NCBI GenBank assembly: GCA_945637225.1
Contig: CALZDE010000078.1
Span: 1 to 8,800, forward strand
Source of the DNA: an uncultured Selenomonadaceae bacterium
GTDB lineage: Bacteria; Bacillota; Negativicutes; Selenomonadales; Selenomonadaceae
DNA length: 8,800 nt
Reading direction: 5' to 3'
Part shown: positions 1-5,470 of the stretch, one piece after another
How the letters are laid out: each line of letters begins with the position of its first letter
Position numbering within the stretch: the stretch's first letter is position 1
Program-made: the position numbers and the translations under genes
Notes under the pieces: generated by a model
The model's input: the letters and a program-made list of their open reading frames with translations, nothing else
Database searches by the model: none
Told to the model about the DNA's origin: nothing

Positions 1-16
1 AACGACTAAGAGATGT

Positions 17-39
17 CCCCCACTTCTATAAGTGGCGGG
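17..39 (+). other. Hairpin at left edge, possible end of an upstream unit
   Basis: CCACTT (20-25) and AAGTGG (30-35) form a perfect 6-bp stem with a four-base loop, extendable by C17-C18 with G37-G38 across one mismatch. A T-run (about 54-61) begins roughly 15 bases past the arm, so a classical intrinsic terminator fit is loose. The window opens with AAC GAC TAA, which could be the last codons of an upstream gene but cannot be tested. The C-rich/G-rich hairpin also resembles the subterminal hairpins of IS200/IS605-type elements from memory; no transposase is visible, so that is only a possibility. Confidence 0.3.
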
Positions 40-86
40 TACCTTATTCTATAATTTTTTTATCGTGAAAAGACGGGATAATAATT

Positions 87-105
87 ATTTTCATAAATTT
101 TCATA
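87..105 (+). repeat. Two phased ATTTTCATA direct repeats upstream of the operon promoter
   Basis: ATTTTCATA occurs at 87-95 and again at 97-105, exactly 10 bp apart, so both copies face the same side of the helix. They sit roughly 60-80 bp upstream of the expected transcription start (about 167), a usual place for an activator or UP-like contact. A small inverted repeat, CAATTT/AAATTG (106-121), lies between them and the -35 box. In DNA this AT-rich a short repeat can arise by chance, so a regulatory role is inference. Confidence 0.35.
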
Positions 106-131
106 CAATTTATAAAAATTGCAAAACTAAC

Positions 132-149
132 TTGACTCAAACGGGTCAA
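132..149 (+). promoter_or_regulatory. Imperfect dyad over the -35 box, candidate operator
   Basis: TTGACTC (132-138) and GGGTCAA (143-149) form an inverted repeat with one mismatched pair (137/144) around a four-base centre. Because it coincides with the -35 element, a protein bound here would be expected to block RNA polymerase. The regulator is unknown. The symmetry could also be fortuitous, since the -35 consensus supplies half of it. Confidence 0.35.
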
Positions 150-160
150 AGTGGTATGAT
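132..160 (+). promoter_or_regulatory. Sigma-A promoter of the propionate operon
   Basis: TTGACT (132-137) matches the -35 consensus at five of six positions. TATGAT (155-160) matches the -10 consensus at five of six. The spacer is exactly 17 bp. Transcription would start near 167, leaving a leader of about 100 nt before the first ATG. It is the only convincing promoter I found ahead of the pathway genes, and the next strong terminator is at 7689-7720, so a transcript of about 7.5 kb is inferred. Confidence 0.8.
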
Positions 161-186
161 ATAAGTAACTTTAAAATTGTTTTGTT

Positions 187-261
187 GTGTTCACAGTATC
201 GGGAGAATACTGTGGCAACACTTTTCAAGATGTTACAGTCCCGTAAGGGGCTGAGGGGAGG
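187..261 (+). promoter_or_regulatory. Structured 5' leader RNA with competing stems before the first gene
   Basis: Stem 1 pairs 187-199 with 207-221: thirteen base pairs with a two-base bulge (215-216) and loop 200-206. Stem 2 pairs 236-242 with 247-253 and is closed by a GUAA (GNRA-type) tetraloop. The stem-1 loop CGGGA (200-204) is exactly complementary to UCCCG (239-243), allowing a pseudoknot that would open stem 2. A third option pairs 210-213 and 217-220 with 231-238 and would open stem 1. The Shine-Dalgarno GGGGAGG (255-261) follows stem 2 at once. The pairing is seen directly; switching is inference. I do not recognise a known riboswitch class, and in particular no cobalamin-type core. 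Confidence 0.5.
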
Positions 262-270
262 ATTTTTTCA

Positions 271-1236
271 ATGATTGATATTCTCGATCGCGTGCGTTGC
301 AAAGAACTGCAAGCTAAAATCTGCACTGCTGAAGAAGCAGCTGCTTTTATTAAGCCAGGCATGAATGTTGGTACCAGTGGCTTCACCCCATCTGGTTATC
401 CAAAGGCTGTACCTACAGCTCTTGCAAAGCGCATGGAGAAGGAGCCTTTCCAGATTAATCTCTGGACTGGTGCATCCACCGGTGATGAGGAAGATGGTGC
501 TTTAGCTCGTGCTAATGGTATCGCTTATCGTATGCCTTATCAGACTAATAAGGATATGAGAAACGCTATCAATAGTGGTAAGATGAATTACACCGATCTT
601 CATCTGTCCGAGTCTGCTCAGCTGGCTCGTTGTGGCTATCTTGGTGGCAAGATTGATGTTGCTATCGTAGAGGCTTGTGCTATCACCGAAGAGGGAAATA
701 TCATCCCTACTACTTCTTTGGGTAACTCTGCATCCTATGTTCAGACTGCAGATGTTGTCATTGTAGAAGTAAACGTAACCCAGCCTCTTGAGCTGGAGGG
801 CATGCATGATATCTATGTACCATTGGATCCACCAAATCGTCTGCCAATCCCTGTAATTAAGGCGAATGACCGCATTGGTACTCCTTACATTCCATGTAAT
901 CCAGACAAGATTAAGTTCATCGTTCCTTGCGACATTAAGGATGGTGTTCGTCAACTGGGTGAAATCGATGAGAACTCTCGCAAGATGTCTCAGAATTTCC
1001 TTGAACTGCTGAAGAAGGAAGTTGCTGAAGGCCGTATGCCAAAGAATCTGCTGCCTCTGCAGTCTGGCGTTGGTGCTGTAGCAAATGCTGTAATCAGTGG
1101 TTTCGTAGATTCCGACCTGAAGAATCTCTCTGTATACACTGAGGTTATTCAGGATGGCATGTTTGATCTTATTGACGCTTGTAAGTTGGAATTTTATTAT
1201 TTTAATTCACTTTCACATTATACAGAAGTCCTGTAG
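271..1236 (+). CDS. scpC: N-terminal fragment of the CoA-transferase (321 aa)
   Basis: This is the part that would be made under normal termination. It has the promoter, leader and strong Shine-Dalgarno of the operon, so it is probably translated. It contains the N-terminal CoA-transferase domain (GTSGFTPSGYPKAVP near 35-49, GNSASYVQTADVVIVEVN near 150-167) and the putative catalytic Glu291. It lacks the second domain with the glycine-rich loop, so activity is not expected. Its last 18 or so residues, after DACKLEF, do not read like the family (the expected stretch is rich in small residues and Thr/Ser/Leu) and end HYTEVL before the stop. Confidence 0.6.
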   Translation: MIDILDRVRCKELQAKICTAEEAAAFIKPGMNVGTSGFTPSGYPKAVPTALAKRMEKEPFQINLWTGASTGDEEDGALARANGIAYRMPYQTNKDMRNAINSGKMNYTDLHLSESAQLARCGYLGGKIDVAIVEACAITEEGNIIPTTSLGNSASYVQTADVVIVEVNVTQPLELEGMHDIYVPLDPPNRLPIPVIKANDRIGTPYIPCNPDKIKFIVPCDIKDGVRQLGEIDENSRKMSQNFLELLKKEVAEGRMPKNLLPLQSGVGAVANAVISGFVDSDLKNLSVYTEVIQDGMFDLIDACKLEFYYFNSLSHYTEVL

Positions 1237-1275
1237 CTTTTCTATGATAACATAGATGAGTACAGAAAGCACATC

Positions 1276-1782
1276 ATGCTTCGTCCTCAGGAAATCTCCA
1301 ATAGCCCTGAGGTAGCTCGTCGTTTAGGCGTTATCGCTATGAACACTGCTATTGAGTGCGATATCTACGGTAATGTAAACTCCACCCATATCATGGGCTC
1401 CAAGATGATGAACGGCATTGGCGGTTCCGGCGACTTCGCTCGTAACGCTTACCTGTGCGTATTCTTCACTGTGTCCACTGCTAAGGGCGGTGCTATTTCC
1501 TCAATCGTACCTATGGTTTCCCATGTTGACCACGGTGCTCATGATGTTGATATTATCGTTACTGAGCAGGGTCTGGCTGACCTCCGTGGCAAGTCTCCTC
1601 GTCAGAGAGCAGTTGAGATTATCGAAAACTGTGTACATCCTGATTACAAGGATGCTCTGCGTGACTACTATGAAAGAGCTTTGGCAGCAACCAAGGGCGC
1701 TCAGACACCACATATCATGAGCGAGGCTCTTTCCTGGCATGACCGTTTCATTAAGACCGGTACCATGAAGGTTACTGAGTAA
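1276..1782 (+). CDS. scpC: C-terminal fragment of the CoA-transferase (168 aa from first ATG)
   Basis: The frame is the same as that of the N-terminal fragment and family-like sequence (LFYDNIDEYRKHIMLRPQ) already begins at 1237, before the ATG at 1276. That ATG corresponds to an internal methionine and has no recognisable Shine-Dalgarno, so independent translation is doubtful. The fragment carries the glycine-rich GIGGSGDFARNAY (47-59) and the C-terminal block VSHVDHGAHDVDIIVTEQG (81-99) followed by LADLRG, all well conserved. Their good condition argues that the interruption is recent or artefactual. It ends in TAA 92 nt before the mutase. Confidence 0.45.
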   Translation: MLRPQEISNSPEVARRLGVIAMNTAIECDIYGNVNSTHIMGSKMMNGIGGSGDFARNAYLCVFFTVSTAKGGAISSIVPMVSHVDHGAHDVDIIVTEQGLADLRGKSPRQRAVEIIENCVHPDYKDALRDYYERALAATKGAQTPHIMSEALSWHDRFIKTGTMKVTE

Positions 1783-1808
1783 TTTTGACGGTTGTGTATC
1801 GTTAAAAA

Positions 1809-1840
1809 GTTTATTTGGTGATGATTTTAGGTAAATAAAC
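1809..1840 (+). other. AT-rich hairpin between CoA-transferase and mutase
   Basis: GTTTATTT (1809-1816) and AAATAAAC (1833-1840) are perfect 8-bp inverted arms around a 16-base loop. The stem is weak and is not followed by a T-run, so it is not an intrinsic terminator. It lies 35 nt before the mutase ATG and could affect mRNA processing or access to the ribosome binding site AGGGGG (1857-1862). Confidence 0.35.
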
Positions 1841-1874
1841 CCAAAAGTAAAAATATAGGGGGAAAATAATAATT

Positions 1875-3524
1875 ATGAGCAATGAAAAGATTCAGGCTGG
1901 ACTCGAAAAGTACAATGCCAGCGTAGAGAAGACTGTAGCACGTTTCCCAGAGCGTGGCAACCTGCCAGAGCAGCGTCTGTATACTCCTCTTGATGTAAAG
2001 GGTGTAGATGAGTATGTAGAGCAGATTGGCTATCCTGGTATGTATCCTTTCACTCGTGGTGTACAGCCAACCATGTATCGTGGCCGTTTCTGGACCATGC
2101 GTATGTATGCTGGTTTCTCCACTGCTAAGGAGTCCAATGCACGTTATCGTCAGCTGATTGCATCCGGTGCAACTGGCTTGTCCTGCGCTTTCGACCTGCC
2201 AACTCAGATTGGTTATGACTCCGATGATCCAATTTCTGAGGGTGAAGTTGGTAAGGTAGGCGTTGCTATTGACTCTCTGGCTGATATGGAAACTCTTTTC
2301 GACCAGATTGATCTTGGTAAGGTTTCTACTTCTATGACTATCAACGCTCCAGCTTCCGTACTGCTGGCTATGTACATTGCAGTTGCTGAGAAGCAGGGTG
2401 TTCCTGCAAGCGAGCTGAAGGGTACCATTCAGAATGATATCCTGAAGGAGTATGCAGCTCGTGGTACTTACATTTTCCCACCACGTCCATCCATGCGTCT
2501 GATTACTAATATTTTTGAATATTGCTCTCAGAATGTACCAAAGTGGAATACCATTTCCATTTCCGGTTACCACATTCGTGAGGCTGGTTCCACCGCTTCC
2601 CAGGAAATTGCATTCACTATCGCTGATGGTATTGCATACTGCGAGGCTGCTATCAAGGCTGGCCTGAAGATCGATGATTTCGCTGGCCGTCTGTCCTTCT
2701 TCTGGAATGCTCACAACAACGTACTTGAGGAAGTTGCAAAGTTCCGTGCTTCCCGTCGTGTATGGGCAAAGGTTATGAAGGAGCGTTTCCATGCTGAGAA
2801 GCCAAAGTCCATGATGCTCCGCGTTCATACTCAGACCGCTGGCTCCATGCTGACTGCTCAGCAGTACAACAACAATATCGTTCGTGTTGCTCTCCAGACT
2901 GCTGCTGCTGTAATGGGCGGTACTCAGTCCCTGCACACCAACTCCCGTGATGAGGCTCTGGCTCTGCCTACTACTGAGTCTGTTACCATCGCTCTCCGTA
3001 CCCAGCAGATCGTTGCTTATGAGTCCGGCTTAGCTGATGTTATCGACCCACTGGCAGGTTCCTACTATGTAGAGGCTATGACCGATCGCATTGAGAAGGA
3101 AGCTTGGGAGTACATCAACAAGATTGATGAAATCGGCGGTGCTGTTGCAGCTATCGAGAAGGGCTATATCCAGAAGGAAATTCATGATTCTGCTTATGCA
3201 TGGCAGAAGGATGTTGAGTCCGGTGCTAGAGTTATCGTTGGTGTTAACAAGTTCCAGATGGAAGAAGAGCCACCTAAGGGCCTCTTAAAGATTGATGCTT
3301 CTGTTGGTGTTGCACAGTGTGAGCGTCTCCATGCTATGAAGGCACAGCGTGACAATGCTGCAGTTGAGAAGGCACTGGCTGATCTGAAGGCAGCTTGCGA
3401 AGATGAGAACGAGAACTTAATGCCTCATATTCTGAATGCTGTTCGTACCTATGCTACCCTGGGTGAAATCTGCGGTGTAATGCGTCAGGTATTCGGCGAG
3501 TATGAAGCTCACGTTAGTCTGTAA
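1875..3524 (+). CDS. mcmA: Methylmalonyl-CoA mutase, catalytic (large) chain
   Basis: The 549-residue protein is the TIM-barrel catalytic chain of adenosylcobalamin-dependent methylmalonyl-CoA mutase, which interconverts succinyl-CoA and (R)-methylmalonyl-CoA in the cytoplasm. Seen directly: TMRMYAGFSTAKESNARY around 74-91 with Arg76/Tyr78, DLPTQIGYDSD (107-117), PPRPSMR (202-208), SISGYHIREAG (228-238) with His233, and GGTQSLHTNSRDEALALP (348-365). Tyr78, the PSMR arginine and His233 match the substrate-handling Tyr, Arg and His of methylmalonyl-CoA mutases; isobutyryl-CoA mutases carry Phe/Gln instead, which favours this substrate. The cobalamin domain is absent and is supplied by the next gene, as in other split mutases. 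SD AGGGGG is 12 nt before the ATG. Terminates in TAA, 23 nt before the small chain. Confidence 0.95.
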   Translation: MSNEKIQAGLEKYNASVEKTVARFPERGNLPEQRLYTPLDVKGVDEYVEQIGYPGMYPFTRGVQPTMYRGRFWTMRMYAGFSTAKESNARYRQLIASGATGLSCAFDLPTQIGYDSDDPISEGEVGKVGVAIDSLADMETLFDQIDLGKVSTSMTINAPASVLLAMYIAVAEKQGVPASELKGTIQNDILKEYAARGTYIFPPRPSMRLITNIFEYCSQNVPKWNTISISGYHIREAGSTASQEIAFTIADGIAYCEAAIKAGLKIDDFAGRLSFFWNAHNNVLEEVAKFRASRRVWAKVMKERFHAEKPKSMMLRVHTQTAGSMLTAQQYNNNIVRVALQTAAAVMGGTQSLHTNSRDEALALPTTESVTIALRTQQIVAYESGLADVIDPLAGSYYVEAMTDRIEKEAWEYINKIDEIGGAVAAIEKGYIQKEIHDSAYAWQKDVESGARVIVGVNKFQMEEEPPKGLLKIDASVGVAQCERLHAMKAQRDNAAVEKALADLKAACEDENENLMPHILNAVRTYATLGEICGVMRQVFGEYEAHVSL

Positions 3525-3532
3525 TTGAAGTT

Positions 3533-3537
3533 GGAGG
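3533..3537 (+). promoter_or_regulatory. Ribosome binding site that sets the small-chain start at 3548
   Basis: GGAGG at 3533-3537 stands 10 nt from the ATG at 3548 but only 4 nt from an in-frame TTG at 3542. Normal spacing therefore selects the ATG and gives a protein beginning MDKPIRV, two residues shorter than a start at the TTG. Confidence 0.75.
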
Positions 3538-3547
3538 TAATTTGAAC

Positions 3548-3940
3548 ATGGATAAGCCAATCAGAGTATTAGTTGCAAAGCCAGGCCTTGATGGTCATGA
3601 CCGTGGTGCAAAGGTTGTTGCTCACGCTCTGCGTGATGCTGGTTTCGAGGTTATTTATACAGGTCTCCGTCAGACTCCAGAGCAGATTGCAAAGGCAGCT
3701 CTGCAGGAGGATGTTAATGTTATTGCTATGAGCATTCTTTCCGGTGCACATCCACATCTCTTCCCTAAGGTTGTAAACCTGGTTCGTGCACAGGGTCAGG
3801 AGGATGTTCTGATCATCGGTGGCGGCGTTATTCCTGACAGTGACATTCCTGCACTGAAGGAAGCTGGTATTGCAGAAGTATTCACTCCTGGTACTGATAC
3901 TTCCGACATCGTTAAGTTCATCAACGAGAACGTAAAATAA
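3548..3940 (+). CDS. mcmB: Methylmalonyl-CoA mutase, B12-binding (small) chain
   Basis: The 130-residue protein is the cobalamin-binding Rossmann-like domain that pairs with the catalytic chain upstream. The hallmark signature is complete: DGHDRG (15-20), where His17 would be the lower axial cobalt ligand, SILSG (62-66) and the glycine run GGGVIP (91-96). The opening RVLVAKPGLDGHDRG is typical of the C-terminal domain of fused mutases, so the two adjacent genes represent one enzyme split in two. Spacing from the large chain is 23 nt, consistent with coupled expression. I chose ATG 3548 from ribosome binding site spacing. A 115-nt gap holding a strong hairpin separates it from meaB. Confidence 0.93.
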   Translation: MDKPIRVLVAKPGLDGHDRGAKVVAHALRDAGFEVIYTGLRQTPEQIAKAALQEDVNVIAMSILSGAHPHLFPKVVNLVRAQGQEDVLIIGGGVIPDSDIPALKEAGIAEVFTPGTDTSDIVKFINENVK

Positions 3941-3969
3941 TTTAAAAGATTTCGGTTAAATTAAAGCGG

Positions 3970-4003
3970 TTAGCGGATGCATCATGTGGGGTGCATCCGT
4001 TAA
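3970..4003 (+). other. Strong intercistronic hairpin between mutase small chain and meaB
   Basis: Bases 3970-3983 pair with 3990-4003 in about 14 pairs, including two G-U pairs, around a six-base loop; the core CGGATGCA/TGCATCCG is perfect. The following sequence (TTCCTGCTTATT) has no uninterrupted T-run, so it is a poor intrinsic terminator. It more likely stabilises the 3' end of the upstream message or causes partial termination, which would give more mutase than MeaB. I see no promoter of its own for meaB in 3941-4055. Confidence 0.5.
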
Positions 4004-4055
4004 TTCCTGCTTATTAAGTTAAGTGGTTTTTACTACCCGTAAAGGTGGTGTTTAG

Positions 4056-5000
4056 ATGGCAATGGATATTGTAGAAGAACTGCTCAAAGGTAATGTCTTA
4101 GCGCTTTCTCGTGCTATTACTGCCATTGAAAATGAGTATGATAATGCGTCAGAGATCATGGCGAAGCTTTATCCCCACACAGGTCATGCCTTTGTATTAG
4201 GTATTACTGGCCCTCCAGGTGCCGGCAAGAGTACATTGACTGACAAGCTGGCTAAGGCCTACCGAGCACAGGGCAAGACAGTAGGTATTATCGCAATTGA
4301 TCCTACCAGTCCCTTTACCGGTGGTGCAATTTTGGGCGATCGTATTCGTATGAACAGCCTGACATTGGATGATGGGGTATTTATTAGAAGTATGGGTACT
4401 CGTGGCAGCCTTGGTGGATTATCACATAAGACTGCTGATGCTGTAAAGGCTATGGATGCCTTTGGCAAGGACGTTATTTTTGTTGAGACCGTTGGTGTTG
4501 GACAGTCTGAGGTAGATATCGTAAAGGCCGCTGATACTACAATGGTTGTACTGATTCCTGGCATGGGCGATGATATTCAGGCTATCAAGGCTGGTATTCT
4601 GGAAATCGGCGATGTGTTTACCATAAACAAGGCAGACCATGAAGGCGCTGATAAGCTCGTTAGGGAAATGAACATGATGCTTGACCTCAATGGCATGATG
4701 ATGGATTGGAGACCTCCAATTCAGAAGGTAATTGCTAATCAGGGCGAAGGTATCAAAGAAACTATCGAAAATGTTACAAATCACTTTAAGCACATTGAGG
4801 CAAACGGAGTTTTAGCTGAAAGACGCACAAAGCGTACAAGAAACGAAATTCTGGATGTACTCAATACCAGCATTGGCAAGCACATTACCAAGAATCTGGT
4901 AGCAACTGGTGATTTGGATAAATATGTAGAGCAAATTAAAAATCATGAGACTGACCCTTACACCGTAGTGGCTAGTGTCATGAAAAAGATGTTAAAATAA
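4056..5000 (+). CDS. meaB: MeaB-type GTPase, mutase chaperone
   Basis: The 314-residue protein is a G3E-family P-loop GTPase (MeaB/ArgK/MMAA). In this family it gates cofactor delivery to methylmalonyl-CoA mutase and protects it from inactivation. Seen directly: Walker A GITGPPGAGKST (49-60), the DPTSPFTGGAILGDRIRM block (82-99), ETVGVGQSE (144-152) as the Walker B/switch region, and NKAD (191-194) for guanine recognition. Length is normal. The ribosome binding site AAAGGTGGTG (4041-4050) differs from the full anti-SD complement at one base and favours ATG 4056; a second ATG lies at 4062. It follows the mutase genes and precedes the epimerase, the expected place. Codon bias is a little less extreme than in its neighbours, suggesting lower expression. 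Confidence 0.93.
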   Translation: MAMDIVEELLKGNVLALSRAITAIENEYDNASEIMAKLYPHTGHAFVLGITGPPGAGKSTLTDKLAKAYRAQGKTVGIIAIDPTSPFTGGAILGDRIRMNSLTLDDGVFIRSMGTRGSLGGLSHKTADAVKAMDAFGKDVIFVETVGVGQSEVDIVKAADTTMVVLIPGMGDDIQAIKAGILEIGDVFTINKADHEGADKLVREMNMMLDLNGMMMDWRPPIQKVIANQGEGIKETIENVTNHFKHIEANGVLAERRTKRTRNEILDVLNTSIGKHITKNLVATGDLDKYVEQIKNHETDPYTVVASVMKKMLK

Positions 5001-5029
5001 CGTGATTTATTTTAGGAGGTAATGCAAAA

Positions 5030-5452
5030 ATGGCATTCAAGGTTTTAGGTATTGACCATATCGGTATTGCTTGCAAGGATCTTCAGGCAGGTAAGGATTT
5101 CTGGACTGCAGTTGGTCTCCCATGCACTGGTGAGGAAACTGTAGCAGAGCAGAAAGTTACTACTACTTTCCATCCAACCCCAAACCATTCTGAGGTAGAA
5201 CTTCTGGTTGGCACCTCCGAGGATAGCCCAATCTCCAAGTTCATCGAGAAGAATGGCGGCCGTGGCGGTATTCAGCACATGGCTATCCGTGTAGATGATA
5301 TCGTTTCAGCTATTGCAGACCTGCAGGAAAAGGGCATTCAGATGATCGACAAGGCTCCTCGTAAGGGTGCAGGCGGTGCAGATATCGCTTTCGTTCATCC
5401 AAAGTCCACCGGTGGCGTACTCTTAGAGCTCTGCCAGCACGAAGATCGTTAA
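5030..5452 (+). CDS. mce: Methylmalonyl-CoA epimerase
   Basis: This is a 140-residue vicinal-oxygen-chelate protein with two beta-alpha-beta-beta-beta modules, the usual size for methylmalonyl-CoA epimerase. It converts (R)- to (S)-methylmalonyl-CoA, linking mutase and decarboxylase. Candidate metal ligands fall where expected: His10 (GIDHIGIACKDL), Glu57 (VELLV), His83 (GGIQHMAIRVDD) and Glu133 (LLELCQHEDR). The motif HPKSTGGVLLEL (123-134) is typical of the family. The strong Shine-Dalgarno AGGAGGT (5014-5020) is 9 nt from the ATG. The gene is 29 nt after meaB and 18 nt before mmdA, so it is surely co-transcribed. Confidence 0.93.
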   Translation: MAFKVLGIDHIGIACKDLQAGKDFWTAVGLPCTGEETVAEQKVTTTFHPTPNHSEVELLVGTSEDSPISKFIEKNGGRGGIQHMAIRVDDIVSAIADLQEKGIQMIDKAPRKGAGGADIAFVHPKSTGGVLLELCQHEDR

Positions 5453-5470
5453 TTTTCTAGGAGGAAAGAA

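Larger units (their letters stand above)
271..1782 (+). pseudogene. scpC: Succinate/propionyl-CoA CoA-transferase, interrupted by in-frame TAG
   Basis: Read through, this frame gives 503 positions, the usual length of the acetyl-CoA hydrolase/transferase family members that act as propionyl-CoA:succinate CoA-transferases. The family role is to move CoA from propionyl-CoA to succinate in the cytoplasm, closing the propionate cycle without ATP. Codon 322 is TAG (1234-1236). Both sides are in the same frame and both look like good family sequence, so the lesion is a substitution, not a frameshift or an insertion with length change. The likely catalytic glutamate is Glu291 in SVYTEVIQDG, just upstream; the glycine-rich GIGGSGDFARN loop is at 382-392 of the read-through numbering, downstream of the stop. 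Codons 304-328 are oddly AT-rich and diverged. SD GGGGAGG lies 9 nt before the ATG. Either a recent pseudogene, a recoded gene or a sequence error. Confidence 0.75.

Noticed and set aside
187..226. Leader hairpin followed by TTTT as an intrinsic terminator
   Set aside because: Only four T's follow the stem and coding begins soon after; a structured leader with alternative pairings explains it better.
1132..1233. VYTEVI at the active site and HYTEVL just before the TAG looked like a templated duplication
   Set aside because: The YTEV codons differ at every third position and the flanks do not match, so there is no nucleotide-level copy; the resemblance is probably chance.
1234..1236. Pyrrolysine or selenocysteine insertion at the interrupting codon
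   Set aside because: Selenocysteine uses TGA, and pyrrolysine is known in other enzyme families; nothing nearby supports either, and the disturbed patch around the codon argues for damage or error.
1827..2936. 369-codon open frame on the minus strand across the mutase gene
   Set aside because: It lies wholly opposite a perfectly conserved mutase coding region, has no ribosome binding site and no family-like sequence; strong codon bias in highly expressed genes leaves the antisense frame open.
3542..3547. TTG start two codons upstream for the mutase small chain
   Set aside because: It is only 4 nt from the GGAGG; the ATG at 3548 has normal spacing.
5022..5048. Short out-of-frame ORF starting at ATG 5022 before the epimerase
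   Set aside because: The Shine-Dalgarno is only one base away, too close, and the frame has eight codons; the ATG at 5030 fits properly.
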